This document shows positions 9,293-17,659 of a stretch of 38,866 nucleotides of DNA, piece after piece. Made by a program: the position numbers and the translations under genes. The notes under the pieces were generated by a model. The model made no database searches. It had not been told where the DNA came from and saw only the letters and a list, made by a program, of their open reading frames with translations. The stretch comes from Syntrophaceticus schinkii. GTDB lineage: Bacteria > Bacillota > DSM-12270 > Thermacetogeniales > Thermacetogeniaceae. The stretch lies in contig NZ_CDRZ01000090.1 in NCBI RefSeq assembly GCF_000946815.1, positions 1 to 38,866 on the forward strand, given 5' to 3'. The first letter of the stretch is position 1. Each line of letters begins with the position of its first letter.

Positions 9293-9967
9293 TTACAAAA
9301 ACATCTCTTGGGTTATCTCTGTCCCAGGCTCCACTACCACAAAATCCTCGTCCCAGTGTCCATATATTAACTTCTTTAGTAGATTAAGAGATCCTGGAAG
9401 GACTTCATATTTCAGCCCAAACAGATCCGCTGTCTCCCGAGCGTAATCTTCATAGGGAAGGGTGTCATAGGCACCTGTTTTTATCAGAGCTACTCGAGTG
9501 TAGTTTTTGATAGTCTCCCTAGCCACCCAGTGGATCTGTTCCGGGGAGTATTTTTTTGCCCAGGGAACCTCCTGGTTGTAGATGGCCAGAGGGGTTTCCC
9601 CATACTCGATCCACCCTTTGGTTAAATAAAATGTACCAGGATCCCTGCGTTGTTGTTCCCCATACTCCTTCCGGGAACCGAGAAAAAGGCTGATACAGTC
9701 ATCCACCTTGGGAATAACAACCTTAACACGCCTTGGCTTTAAGCCCACCACTCCGTTAGAGCAAAGCCCATAAGCGAAAAGGGCAACCTGATAACCGCTC
9801 TCTCCTTCAACTTCATCCAGACATTCCCGCAACCTCTGATTTAACTTATTGGGGTGGTTGTGCAGACCGAATTCCAGAACTTTAATAGAGAGGTCCGCGG
9901 GAGCCACCTTTTCAATCTCAGCACCCACAGCTTCACAGGTAATTAGAGCCGCTTTTTTTGCATTCAT
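9293..9967 (-). CDS. DUF1638 domain protein
   Basis: 224 residues, matching the DUF1638 family. The N-terminus is AALITCEAVGAEIEKV, and the centre has the cysteine motif LFAYGLCSNGVVGL, followed by PKVDDCISLFLGS, typical of the family. No signal or membrane segment is seen. In related anaerobes such proteins lie near corrinoid-dependent methyltransferase genes, but none is visible here, so the role is open. The ATG at 9967 has AAAAGGGGAT upstream and lies 35 bases inside the preceding HyuA-like gene, so the two are probably translationally coupled and work together. The stop lies in a tandem duplication of an 11-12 base string (CTTTACAAAAA, about 9280-9302). Confidence 0.8.
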   Translation of the reverse strand: MNAKKAALITCEAVGAEIEKVAPADLSIKVLEFGLHNHPNKLNQRLRECLDEVEGESGYQVALFAYGLCSNGVVGLKPRRVKVVIPKVDDCISLFLGSRKEYGEQQRRDPGTFYLTKGWIEYGETPLAIYNQEVPWAKKYSPEQIHWVARETIKNYTRVALIKTGAYDTLPYEDYARETADLFGLKYEVLPGSLNLLKKLIYGHWDEDFVVVEPGTEITQEMFL

Positions 9968-11940
9968 GCCAATCCCCTTTTCGCAAATTCTCCTCCAGCC
10001 ATTTTGGTTTACCTATTGCTGTTACTGATATTCTTGTCTCTATAAAAATGTCCCTCTCTTCAAAAAAGATGTCTTCCTGATTTGTGACCAGTCCGTAGCT
10101 TGCTGCTCCGGCTTTTTCTATTTGCAATGCTGCTTTTTTTGAAGCCTCTGTAAGTGCGAATTCAACGGCCTCATCATAAGAGGTTAACTTTATCCTTTCC
10201 CAAGGAGTATGAACAATAAAGTGATCATACTCAGGTTTGATTAAAACCTCTACAACCTCAACAACATTGCCGGAGGCTGCTCCGATGGCATTGGCTATTT
10301 CCGCATAAGCCGGTATCGTCAATTCCAGGTTTAATTTGTGGGCTACTTGGGGCAAGTAAGCCTGTACAGGAGCCCCTATAGCAACTAGCGGCAATTTTAA
10401 ACGGAAATTGCAGTCTAATAGATCCTCATCCTTTGGATGCAGCACTTTATTGATAAAATAAATAGCTCCGGCATCCTCATTAATATTAAAGTGATTGCCT
10501 TCAATACCAATAACACTGTTCAAAATAGCCATGGAAATCTTATTTGTAATAGCATCCATAGCCAACTCAAGAAACTCTTGATAGTTTTTCTTCATTTTAT
10601 GAGCAAGGATCTTGACACCTAAAATAGATGCTTCCCTGTTCAACTGATTATACCGCCCATTGGCAATTACGATATCAGTAGGTGTCACAGAAGCCTTCTC
10701 TATGATACCTATATTTACCAGGCGCCTCAGACCTATACGGAAAGGATCCACCTGCATCTCATTGGCCAAAAATCTTAATGTATGAGGGCGCTGTTGTAGT
10801 ATTTTAACAGCTTTTTCTTCAGTTTCTGTCAGTTCAACAGGAACAACTTGCTGCACCAGGATATAACAATCAGATGGTTGACCAAAAAATGAATCTAAAT
10901 TAGTTGAATTCAATTGGCAGTCTAGTTCCTCAACCAAATGGGGGTATTTACTGGCCGCTAATGCCAATGGCCAAACCCTCTGTGGACCGATTAACAGTTC
11001 GTTATCTTTATTCACCTGTAGATAGCTATCCCCACCGATCCCATAGGTATTAATCTTTGCTGCCCTAACCCGGGTCGCCCACCCTCCGACAACTGCTCCC
11101 TCATTATTTACCTTGGGCACTCCATTCTGCAAAACTGCAATATCAGTGGTGGTCCCACCCATATCTAATACAAAAGCATCTTTTGCTTTCGCTAGAAAAG
11201 TTGCCCCAAAAATGCTTGCAGCAGGGCCAGATAGCAAAGTATCAATGGGTTTTTCCCTGGCCAGACTCTCACTCATCAAAGTACCGTCACCCTTGACAAT
11301 CATTAACGGAGCACTGAGACCCTCTTTATTTAAAACTTCTTTAACTGATTCAATTAAAGAAGCTATAGTTGGTAGCAGCTTTGCATTTAATGCAGCAGTA
11401 ACCGTGCGTTCATGAAACCCCAGGGATCTAGAAAGCTCATGGCCGCAGATCACAGGCACATCCAGCATTTCCTTCACCAATTCCCGAGCCCTCTGTTCAT
11501 GCTCGGGATTGCGAATACTAAAATAACCGGAAATAGCCACTGCTTCAACTTTTCCATAAAAACTTCGGATTGCATTGCGGACTTCCGTTAAATCCAATTC
11601 CGCTTGGGGATGACCACCTACATCATGACCACCGCCTATCACCTCATATATTTTTACCGGCAGCTCACCTATTGGTTGATGGCCAATTAACAACAACCCA
11701 ACCTCACCACCACGCCCCTCTACTACAGCATTGGTCGCTAAAGTAGTGGAAAGCGCCACCATCTGTACAGCTTTAATGGCATCACATTTTAATCTTTGAA
11801 AACACTCGGTAATACCTTCAGTCAAATTATGATGGGTAGTCAGCACTTTAGCCTTGGCAATAATTTTTTTGGTTGCTTATGTCGAGAATAACCCCATCTG
11901 TATACGTTCCTCCTGTATCAATACCTAATACCAGTGACAT
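9933..11940 (-). CDS. HyuA-like hydantoinase/oxoprolinase family protein (1-base insertion near the start)
   Basis: An ASKHA-fold protein of the hydantoinaseA/oxoprolinase family; such proteins are ATP-dependent amidohydrolases or corrinoid-protein reactivators. From ATG 11940 the first phosphate motif LGIDTGGTYTDGVILD is encoded, then the frame stops. Removing one A from the A7 run (plus T run at 11864-11870) joins it to KIIAKAKVLTTHHNLTEGI and gives 668 residues. The second phosphate motif is FVLDMGGTTTDIAVL. A middle insert, about residues 350-430, includes a winged-helix-like stretch. The gene is visibly more AT-rich than its neighbours. With the overlapping DUF1638 gene it probably forms a two-gene operon. 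A corrinoid-activation role is an inference only. Confidence 0.85.
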
Positions 11941-12480
11941 ATAACTATCCCACCCTTATGAGTTTATTTGCATCAATTATAGCCCGTTGTTAAGCTTATA
12001 AAAGGGTAAATCCTCTTCAGACCAATCCACTTACCTTAATAGAGCTGTCCTTATCCCCTGTTTAACTTACAAGTTGCAAATTGCCGGACCAATCAACGCT
12101 ACAATCTTCACCATCCTATTTTCCACACGCGTCTACAGGTAATAACTCCTGCCACCTTCCATGGTGTCGATTATCATTTTATTGCGGTCAGGCAACTTGG
12201 GTATAAATTTACCGTGTCGAGAATCAGGTGAACACAATAATTACTTGAGGGCCACACCCAGGTATCTGTTGCTATAAATATAACATGAATAGATTATGCC
12301 GGTGAAGCACTTTAATAAAACTGACCTCACTGGCCTGCAATTAAGCCAATGAGGTCATAAACTATCCGGTTACAGTATTCGCATTCGCATTCGCACAGTT
12401 TATCCTTTTAACCCTTATCTCAAAACCACCACTTCAATAGCTATCAATATTAGTACCTGGCATGGGCACCGTTAACTCTG
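11941..12480. other. 540-base intergenic region between hyuA-like and cooS
   Basis: No convincing gene on either strand. It holds a possible minus-strand -10 box TATAAT (11981-11976) for the HyuA-like gene without a good -35, a weak ribosome site (GGGTGGG) next to the ATG at 11940, three tandem ATTCGC hexamers at about 12377-12396, and the inverted repeat listed separately at 12317-12357. Confidence 0.6.
12317..12357 (-). terminator. Probable terminator downstream of cooS
   Basis: TGACCTCA (12322-12329) pairs with TGAGGTCA (12350-12357), with an inner TGGC/GCCA pairing. On the minus strand the stem is followed by GTTTTATT. It lies about 125 bases after the cooS stop. The T run is imperfect, so termination is likely but not certain. 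Confidence 0.5.
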
Positions 12481-14346
12481 TCAACTCTCCAATCCCAGTC
12501 CTTTGCGTTTGGCGGCGATGTGTTCCAGGATCAATCCTGCGGCCTTCATCGGATCAGTTTCTACAGCAAAAGCTGCACCTAAAACATCCTGGGCACCCTG
12601 GGTCAGGAGTTCTGTAAACTTCTTCGCTCCCAACACCGGAGGCACTGTTCCCAGGACTGTGAAGATGCCCGAGCCAATCACATAGGAGCCGATGGAAACT
12701 GCCTTCTCAGACATCCACTCAGGGGCTGCACCTGCTGCAGGCAGGTCGCTCATATCCACACCCAGGGCATTGGCGATGGCTGCTGCAGTCACCAGAATCC
12801 TGCTGATATCCACACAGGAACCCATATGCAGAACCGGTGGAATTCCAAGAGCTTTGCAGACAGCACCGAGTCCCGGCCCCGCCTCATCGGCAGCCTCAGG
12901 CAGCAACAGTCCCGCTTTGGCACAGGCGATAGCCGCACAGCCGGTTTGTACAACTAAAACATCGTTCTTAATCAGTTCCCTGGTCAGTGTCAGGTGCCCG
13001 TAATCATGCGAAATCTTCGGGTTGTTGCAGCCGACGATGGCTGCGATCCCTTTGATCTGACCGGCCTTAATGGCATCCAAGAGTGGATCCAAGCTTCCGC
13101 CCAGGGCTTTGATAATGGCCTCCACACTGAAGCCGGCCATGTATTCCATTTCCTCATCAGGAATCTGGATCAGTTCCTCTTTCCTATGAGAGAAATTATC
13201 AATGGCCATCATGATGATCTTGCGTGCTGTATCCAGAGCTGTTTGCTCACTGAAAGGCACATGATCTGCTCCCGGAAAACGCGCCTTGGGTGAAGTGGAG
13301 ATAACCTTTGTGTGATAACACCTGGCAACCTGTGTCAGAGCAGGCATGATGCACTGTACATCAACAACCATGGCATCTACAACACCGGTCACCACTGCCA
13401 ACTCCTGCTGCAGGAAGTTGCCCGCAACAGGCACACCGTGACGCATCAAAATTTCATTGCCTGTACAGCACATTCCACAGACATTAATTCCATTGGCTCC
13501 CTTCTCCTGAGCTGCTGCCAGGAGGTCATCCTCTCTGGCTGCCTGCACGATCATGTCGGAAAGAACCGGCTCATGTCCGTGTACAACGATGTTGACCTGG
13601 TCCTCCTTGAGCACCCCCAGGTTGCTCTGACCCTTGATCGGCTGCGGAGTTCCGAAAAGAACATCAGAAAACTCTGTGGCAAACATGGAACCGCCCCAGC
13701 CGTCACTCAATGCTGTACGCACACCGTGCAGTGTTAAATTAACATAGTCATTATCTACACCTATATGGGTGCGGTGCATGACCTCAACGATTTCCCGGTC
13801 AACCCCGCGCGGGGTGATCCCCACCTTCTCCCAGAGCTGTCTCCTCTTTTCCGGGGCACGGTTCAAGAACTGAAGTTTACCTTTAACCATCCCGAATTCT
13901 TCCATAGCCTCCCGTGCTAAGTCCCGGGCGATCTCCTCTTTGCCTCTCCCCTCTTCAGGGATACCGAACTCAGCAGCTAAGGCACGCAGTTTCCCCTCAT
14001 CTTTGATCTGATAGCCCTGTGTCTCACCTGCAGCTGTTTCATAAAGGGTTGTAACGATATCTCTTCCATGATCCGAATGAGCAGCTGCACCCGCGGCGAT
14101 CATCCGCAAGAGGTTGCGGGCAGCAATGGTGTCAGCTGTTGCCCCACAGACCCCCTCCTGGGGTTCATCCCCAAAGGGGTCGATCCGGCAAGGGCCCATA
14201 TTGCAGTTGCGGCAGCAGATCCCTAAAAGACCAAAACCGCACTGGGGCTGCTGTTTTTCATAACGATCCCATGCGGTTTCAATTCCTTCCTGCGCGGCCT
14301 TATTGAGCATTTTTAATGATGCCTGATCTACACTTTTCTCTCCCAC
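12481..14346 (-). CDS. cooS: Anaerobic carbon monoxide dehydrogenase, catalytic subunit
   Basis: A 621-residue Ni-Fe CO dehydrogenase that oxidises CO to CO2 and passes electrons to ferredoxin. The N-terminus carries the cysteines of the D and B clusters (CGFGLLGICCRNCNMGPCRIDP-type spacing, then GVCGA). The C-cluster ligands are visible in VVHGHEPVLS (His), NVCGMCCTGNEIL, VQCIMPAL, AIVGCNNPK, VVQTGCAAIACAK and HMGSCVDISRIL. Length is normal for CooS. GTG start at 14346 with AAAGGAGG 8 bases upstream. It follows a CooF-like gene, so the pair can feed electrons from CO to a redox partner. No cooC, acsABCD or energy-converting hydrogenase gene is in this window, so whether it serves carbon fixation, respiration or detoxification cannot be told. 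Confidence 0.97.
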   Translation of the reverse strand: MGEKSVDQASLKMLNKAAQEGIETAWDRYEKQQPQCGFGLLGICCRNCNMGPCRIDPFGDEPQEGVCGATADTIAARNLLRMIAAGAAAHSDHGRDIVTTLYETAAGETQGYQIKDEGKLRALAAEFGIPEEGRGKEEIARDLAREAMEEFGMVKGKLQFLNRAPEKRRQLWEKVGITPRGVDREIVEVMHRTHIGVDNDYVNLTLHGVRTALSDGWGGSMFATEFSDVLFGTPQPIKGQSNLGVLKEDQVNIVVHGHEPVLSDMIVQAAREDDLLAAAQEKGANGINVCGMCCTGNEILMRHGVPVAGNFLQQELAVVTGVVDAMVVDVQCIMPALTQVARCYHTKVISTSPKARFPGADHVPFSEQTALDTARKIIMMAIDNFSHRKEELIQIPDEEMEYMAGFSVEAIIKALGGSLDPLLDAIKAGQIKGIAAIVGCNNPKISHDYGHLTLTRELIKNDVLVVQTGCAAIACAKAGLLLPEAADEAGPGLGAVCKALGIPPVLHMGSCVDISRILVTAAAIANALGVDMSDLPAAGAAPEWMSEKAVSIGSYVIGSGIFTVLGTVPPVLGAKKFTELLTQGAQDVLGAAFAVETDPMKAAGLILEHIAAKRKGLGLES

Positions 14347-14421
14347 AAAACTTTCCTCCTTTCCCTCATTCCATTGCTGTGTTCTTCACAGCTATTCACT
14401 CTCAGGAACAAGGACACCCCA

Positions 14422-14600
14422 TCTTCCGGCATCTACCTCTGGCCTCAGACATTTGTTTTCAGGGCAATATGTAGTTTTTAAGGCCAGCAGAGGTGAAAAC
14501 AGCAGCCGTAATCAGGGAATGTCATAAAACAACATCAGGAAGCTCATGGAACTTCCGGCATCCGACATCCGGCATCCGACTTCTGTTTTCCAGGCAGGCA
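14422..14600. repeat. Heptamer repeat cluster, family A (two copies)
   Basis: Copy one at 14422-14460 (CTTCCGGCATCTACCTCTGG...CAGACATTTGTTTTCAGGGCA) is followed by a GTAG...CAGAGGTGAAAACAGC module. Copy two at 14551-14590 (ACTTCCGGCATCCGACATCC then GGCATCCGACTTCTGTTTTCC) is the cleanest heptamer run in the window. The second copy is translated as the tail of the CooF-like protein. It occupies most of the 197 bases between cooS and that gene. Confidence 0.75.
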
Positions 14601-15077
14601 CATCTGTTCTGCAAGGCTGCGGAGCTTTCTGCGCTGCGTCTCCTCCGGTGTCATATAAAGCAGCGCCTGAGTAGGACAGGCACTGACACAGGCCGGTGTT
14701 TCTCTGTCCGGACAGCAGTCACACTTGACCACAACCTTGCTCCCCTGATTGCGGGCGATGGCACCAAAGGGACAGGCCAATTCACAGAAGCCACACCCGA
14801 TGCAGCGATGGCTGTTGTGCTGTACCGTCCCAGAAGCTTCATCCCTGTACATGGCCCCGGTGGGGCAAACACGCACACAGAAGGCTTCTTCACAGTGCCG
14901 GCAGTTGACAGGCACAGAACACTCCCCTGCTGCCTGAACAAAGACACGCTTTCGTGGCAAGACATCCTCAAAAAGAGCCCCGAAAAGTTCTTTTGATTCC
15001 GAATGCTCAACAGCACAAGCTATTTCACACGACTTACAGCCCACACACCTGCTCACATCGACTTGTACCTCTTTCAA
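14544..15077 (-). CDS. cooF: CooF-like 4Fe-4S ferredoxin protein with repeat-derived tail
   Basis: 177 residues of the CooF/HycB/DmsB type, predicted to carry electrons from CooS. Four cysteine motifs for [4Fe-4S] clusters are visible: CVGCKSCEIAC (11-21), CRHCEEAFCVRVCP (about 59-72), CIGCGFCELACP (about 90-101) and CDCCPDRETPACVSACP (about 118-134). The start is TTG at 15077, with AGGAGGTGA upstream. The last 14 or so residues (KQKSDAGCRMPEVP) are encoded by a family A heptamer repeat that also supplies the stop, so the ancestral end was probably near CLPG. It is probably co-transcribed with cooS. The symbol rests on neighbourhood and similarity. Confidence 0.88.
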   Translation of the reverse strand: MKEVQVDVSRCVGCKSCEIACAVEHSESKELFGALFEDVLPRKRVFVQAAGECSVPVNCRHCEEAFCVRVCPTGAMYRDEASGTVQHNSHRCIGCGFCELACPFGAIARNQGSKVVVKCDCCPDRETPACVSACPTQALLYMTPEETQRRKLRSLAEQMCLPGKQKSDAGCRMPEVP

Positions 15078-15155
15078 GATTTCACCTCCTCCGGGAGAAA
15101 TGGAGTTGACATATTAACTACTTCGTTTTTTTGGAGAATAATCCTTCTGTTACAT

Positions 15156-15183
15156 GGGGTCAGGCTTGAGTAATTGAATTATT
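15156..15183 (+). repeat. Family C repeat, left arm of an inverted pair
   Basis: A 28-base sequence beginning GGGGTCAGGCTTGAG. It matches the reverse complement of 16232-16259 at 27 of 28 positions. The two arms enclose thiN and its flanking heptamer repeats. Confidence 0.8.
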
Positions 15184-15415
15184 CCGACTTCTGGCATCAG
15201 ACCTTTATTTTTAAGGTAGATGTCCAGGCCGCTTCATGGCGAAACCAACAGAGGATGAAAACAGACAAGTCAGTTCATGATGCTTCCAGGTGTCAGAAAC
15301 CGTCCTTTTTCTAATGACGATGTTTCCGTGTGCTAAACACCATCTTTTTTCTAACGGCAAACGACTAATTACCAACCACCACTTTGACCTCCGGCCTCAG
15401 ACCTCTTTTTTACGG
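15184..15415. repeat. Repeat-rich spacer between cooF-like and thiN
   Basis: Holds a family A unit (CCGACTTCTGGCATCAGACC, about 15184-15203) followed by GGTAGATGTCCAGGCCGC and CAGAGGATGAAAACAG, which is the reverse of the module order at 8.3-8.4 kb. Then come two related strings around TTTTTCTAA (15306 and 15346), a family B string (15351-15382, ACGACTAATTACCAACCACC) and another heptamer run (15385-15410). The last two overlap the end of thiN. No gene is seen apart from that. Confidence 0.65.
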
Positions 15416-16043
15416 TAGGATAGTGAAAAACGGTCAGTATCCCCTGCTCAACACGAATTAATGGATCGGGTGTTGTAATGACATTGGAGACACCCAGAGT
15501 GCTCCTGGTTTCCAGTGTGACACCTGAAAGTGGGTAGTAAAAGCCTTCCAGTGTAACACCTCTTGCCCTACCCACTAAGGCCATGACCGAAACCGTTTCA
15601 CCAGGACAGCCAGGCAGTCTCAGTTCGTCACAGACAAGATAAATCATCTGGGCAGGGGAGGCAAAACGTACCGCAATACCTTGTTCGGCTAATACAGCTG
15701 CAGAAAAAATGCTCCCCAGGGTGTGGTCCAGCCTGCTGCCTGTACCCCCCCATACAGTAACTTCAGTGGCTCCCTCTTTTTCCGCCAGCATCAAGGCCAG
15801 GTGTGTATCGGTGTAATCCTTTTCCACAGGATAGACCAAAAACCTACAGCCGGCAGTTTTAAGTTGTTCAAGCTCCTTTTTCCCGATAGAATCCAGATCA
15901 CCGATAACCAGTTGGGGCTCAATTCCGATTTGTAAGGCCATCGATGCTCCTGCGTCAGCACAAATAACGCGGTCGAAACCCTGCTGCTTCCGGTACCAGT
16001 CAAGCTCACCGTACTCCCCATTTGCTAAAATAAGAAACTTCAT
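15369..16043 (-). CDS. thiN: Thiamine pyrophosphokinase, with repeat-derived C-terminus
   Basis: 224 residues. It converts thiamine + ATP to thiamine diphosphate + AMP. Family motifs are clear: ADAGASMAL, VIGDLDSIG (about 46-54), VEKDYTDTHLAL (about 72-84) and WGGTGSRLDHTLGS (about 97-110). ATG at 16043 with AGGAGGAAAG upstream. The final residues (about KKRSEAGGQSGGW) are translated from a family A heptamer run and a family B string, which provides the TAA; the native end is probably near VFHYPTV. The gene lies between the two arms of a near-perfect inverted repeat. Confidence 0.93.
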   Translation of the reverse strand: MKFLILANGEYGELDWYRKQQGFDRVICADAGASMALQIGIEPQLVIGDLDSIGKKELEQLKTAGCRFLVYPVEKDYTDTHLALMLAEKEGATEVTVWGGTGSRLDHTLGSIFSAAVLAEQGIAVRFASPAQMIYLVCDELRLPGCPGETVSVMALVGRARGVTLEGFYYPLSGVTLETRSTLGVSNVITTPDPLIRVEQGILTVFHYPTVKKRSEAGGQSGGW

Positions 16044-16146
16044 TAAGCTTTCCTCCTAAACAATGACAGTCATCTGGTTGTGACCGGCACCAACTTCCCT
16101 CTGAAATCAGGTAATATTGTGCAACCAGTGTAAAGCAGTTCCTGGG

Positions 16147-16219
16147 CACTTCAGACATCTGACTTACTGTCTCCAACCTCTATTTTCCAGGCAGGTATCA
16201 ATACCACCCAGGCGGCACC
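16147..16219. repeat. Family A heptamer repeat copy between thiN and the cyclodeaminase gene
   Basis: CTTCAGACATCTGACTTACT then CCAACCTCTATTTTCCAGGCAGGT, followed by CCCAGGCGGCACC (about 16207-16219), the same end module as at 8.4 kb and 20.0 kb. Confidence 0.6.
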
Positions 16220-16231
16220 GGCAAAAAACTA

Positions 16232-16259
16232 AATAACTCAATTACTCAAGCCTGACCCC
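16232..16259 (-). repeat. Family C repeat, right arm of an inverted pair
   Basis: The reverse complement begins GGGGTCAGGCTTGAG and matches 15156-15183 at 27 of 28 bases. A plus-strand TATAAT (16266-16271) lies just inside the upstream region of the next gene, so this arm overlaps the place where its -35 box should be. Confidence 0.8.
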
Positions 16260-16312
16260 TTATTGTATAATAAGCTTAATACTCAAATTTTAAAGAAAGG
16301 AAGGGGACAGCT

Positions 16313-16888
16313 ATGGACAATATACCGATCATCAAAGATTATCAACTAACAGCGTATTTTCAGGAACTGTCGGCAGATTCTCTCTACCCCAGTGCCGGAT
16401 CCTCCGCTGCTATGACTGCCGCTCACGCCGCAGCCCTGTTTGCCATGGTCTGCCGGGTGAATCTGCGCAAAATCAGCGAGGATCTATCAGCGGGTGAAGC
16501 GAGTAAAGAAGAGAGCGAAAACAGGAAACTATTCTGGGAAGAGACACTTCACCAGGCAGAACTATTCTTAGAAAGATCTCTATCCCTCGCCCAGGAGGAC
16601 GGGTTTGCCATTAAGTATTTTGTAGAGGGAGATCCCCTGGGTCCGGGAAAAGCAACAGAGATCCCCCTGGAGATCGCCCGCTGTACAGGAGAGATCATTG
16701 CCTTGATCACAGATGCCTTACCCAAATCTTATGCTCCCATTCGAGCAGATGCGGAGTGTGCCCGCTGTCTGGCAGAGGGAAGCAGAAAAGCCGCCCTTAC
16801 TGTGGCACAGCACAACATCCCACTGCTCAGTGCAGAGGAACGACAGAATTATGTCGACCAAATAGTAGAGCTGGCATTCCCCGGGTAA
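16313..16888 (+). CDS. Formiminotransferase-cyclodeaminase family protein (FchA-like)
   Basis: 191 residues, the only convincing plus-strand gene. It belongs to the FTCD cyclodeaminase / methenyl-THF cyclohydrolase family, small helical enzymes acting on formimino- or methenyl-tetrahydrofolate. The family's N-terminal glycine-rich loop is present as PSAGSSAAMTAAHAAALFAMVCRV, but the usual GGGS is PSAGSS. The C-terminal half has the expected ALPKSYAPIRADAECARCLAEGSRKAALTVAQHNI-type helices. ATG at 16313 follows GGAAGGGG. A TATAAT at 16266-16271 may be its -10. The product would fit one-carbon metabolism in an organism with CO dehydrogenase, but the exact reaction is not fixed by sequence. It converges on the DUF1614 gene with a 9-base gap. 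Confidence 0.85.
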   Translation: MDNIPIIKDYQLTAYFQELSADSLYPSAGSSAAMTAAHAAALFAMVCRVNLRKISEDLSAGEASKEESENRKLFWEETLHQAELFLERSLSLAQEDGFAIKYFVEGDPLGPGKATEIPLEIARCTGEIIALITDALPKSYAPIRADAECARCLAEGSRKAALTVAQHNIPLLSAEERQNYVDQIVELAFPG

Positions 16889-16897
16889 AACGAGGAA

Positions 16898-17542
16898 TCA
16901 GCCCAAAAATGCGGCTATTATGCCCACAAGAAAGATTCCATCGAATATACCTGCTCCTCCGATGCTCACCATCTGCCCCCCCAGGCTCTTAAAGTATTTC
17001 CAGTTCAAAAGGTCGGCCCCGATCAGTGTACCCATCGTTCCCGCCACATACGCCACCGGGGCAGTATAACCTTGAGGTGCCAGGATTAGGGCGGCGGCAG
17101 CAGCAACAAGGGGAGGAATAAAAGCAGGCATCACAATACCGACACCCGGTTTAGGTTTGGCCATCAACTTAGCTACAACAGTGACAGCTATGAGAGCAAA
17201 AAAGGCAGGCCAAAAGGGTGCCCTTCCACCCAGAAGCAGGTAGAGGGAAAGAACAGCTGGCAGTCCGGCTCCTCCCACATTTATGCAGACCACCTGCTCC
17301 TGCACAACAGGAGGGTAATAAAAGAAATACGTTGACAGGGGATGTGCCTGGCGACCCTGCACCTGTATCCGCCGCCGCGAAAGAGGTATATTGATCAAAC
17401 TGCCGATAATCGAAGCCGTCAAAAACAGAAATGCACCCTGCTGGGACATGCCGAGACGGGAAAAAGAAAAGGTTGCTACATTGAAGAAGACAAGAACCAG
17501 CAGCATTGGAACCAAAAGCAGCAAGAAAAGAAATGAAATCAA
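16898..17542 (-). CDS. DUF1614 integral membrane protein
   Basis: 214 residues from the TTG at 17542, which has GGGGGG 6 bases upstream; a TTG 24 bases earlier lacks a site. I recognise the DUF1614 family. About six hydrophobic segments are visible: residues 1-22, 30-55, 90-125 (two short ones), 135-160 and 190-214. Motifs such as VCINVGGAGLPAVLSLYLL, GIVMPAFIPPLVAAAAAL and GTMGTLIGADLLN are typical. Function unknown. It is convergent with the cyclodeaminase gene, with no obvious terminator in the 9-base gap. Confidence 0.85.
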   Translation of the reverse strand: MISFLFLLLLVPMLLVLVFFNVATFSFSRLGMSQQGAFLFLTASIIGSLINIPLSRRRIQVQGRQAHPLSTYFFYYPPVVQEQVVCINVGGAGLPAVLSLYLLLGGRAPFWPAFFALIAVTVVAKLMAKPKPGVGIVMPAFIPPLVAAAAALILAPQGYTAPVAYVAGTMGTLIGADLLNWKYFKSLGGQMVSIGGAGIFDGIFLVGIIAAFLG

Positions 17543-17659
17543 GTAATTCCCCCCTTTTTGAATCAATAATTCACTTTTGTTAACACTAATTATAATACTA
17601 CGGGAAGTCAGGCAATCCCTTTAATAACAGGAATAAAGACATCAATTATTGAACCTCGA

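Noticed and set aside
15105-15140. Plus-strand TTGACA as a promoter
   Set aside because: No suitable -10 at the right spacing and no plus-strand gene downstream.
8301-16259. CRISPR array from the repeated strings
   Set aside because: The repeats are short, degenerate 7-base units without constant repeats and unique spacers of regular length, and no cas gene is present.
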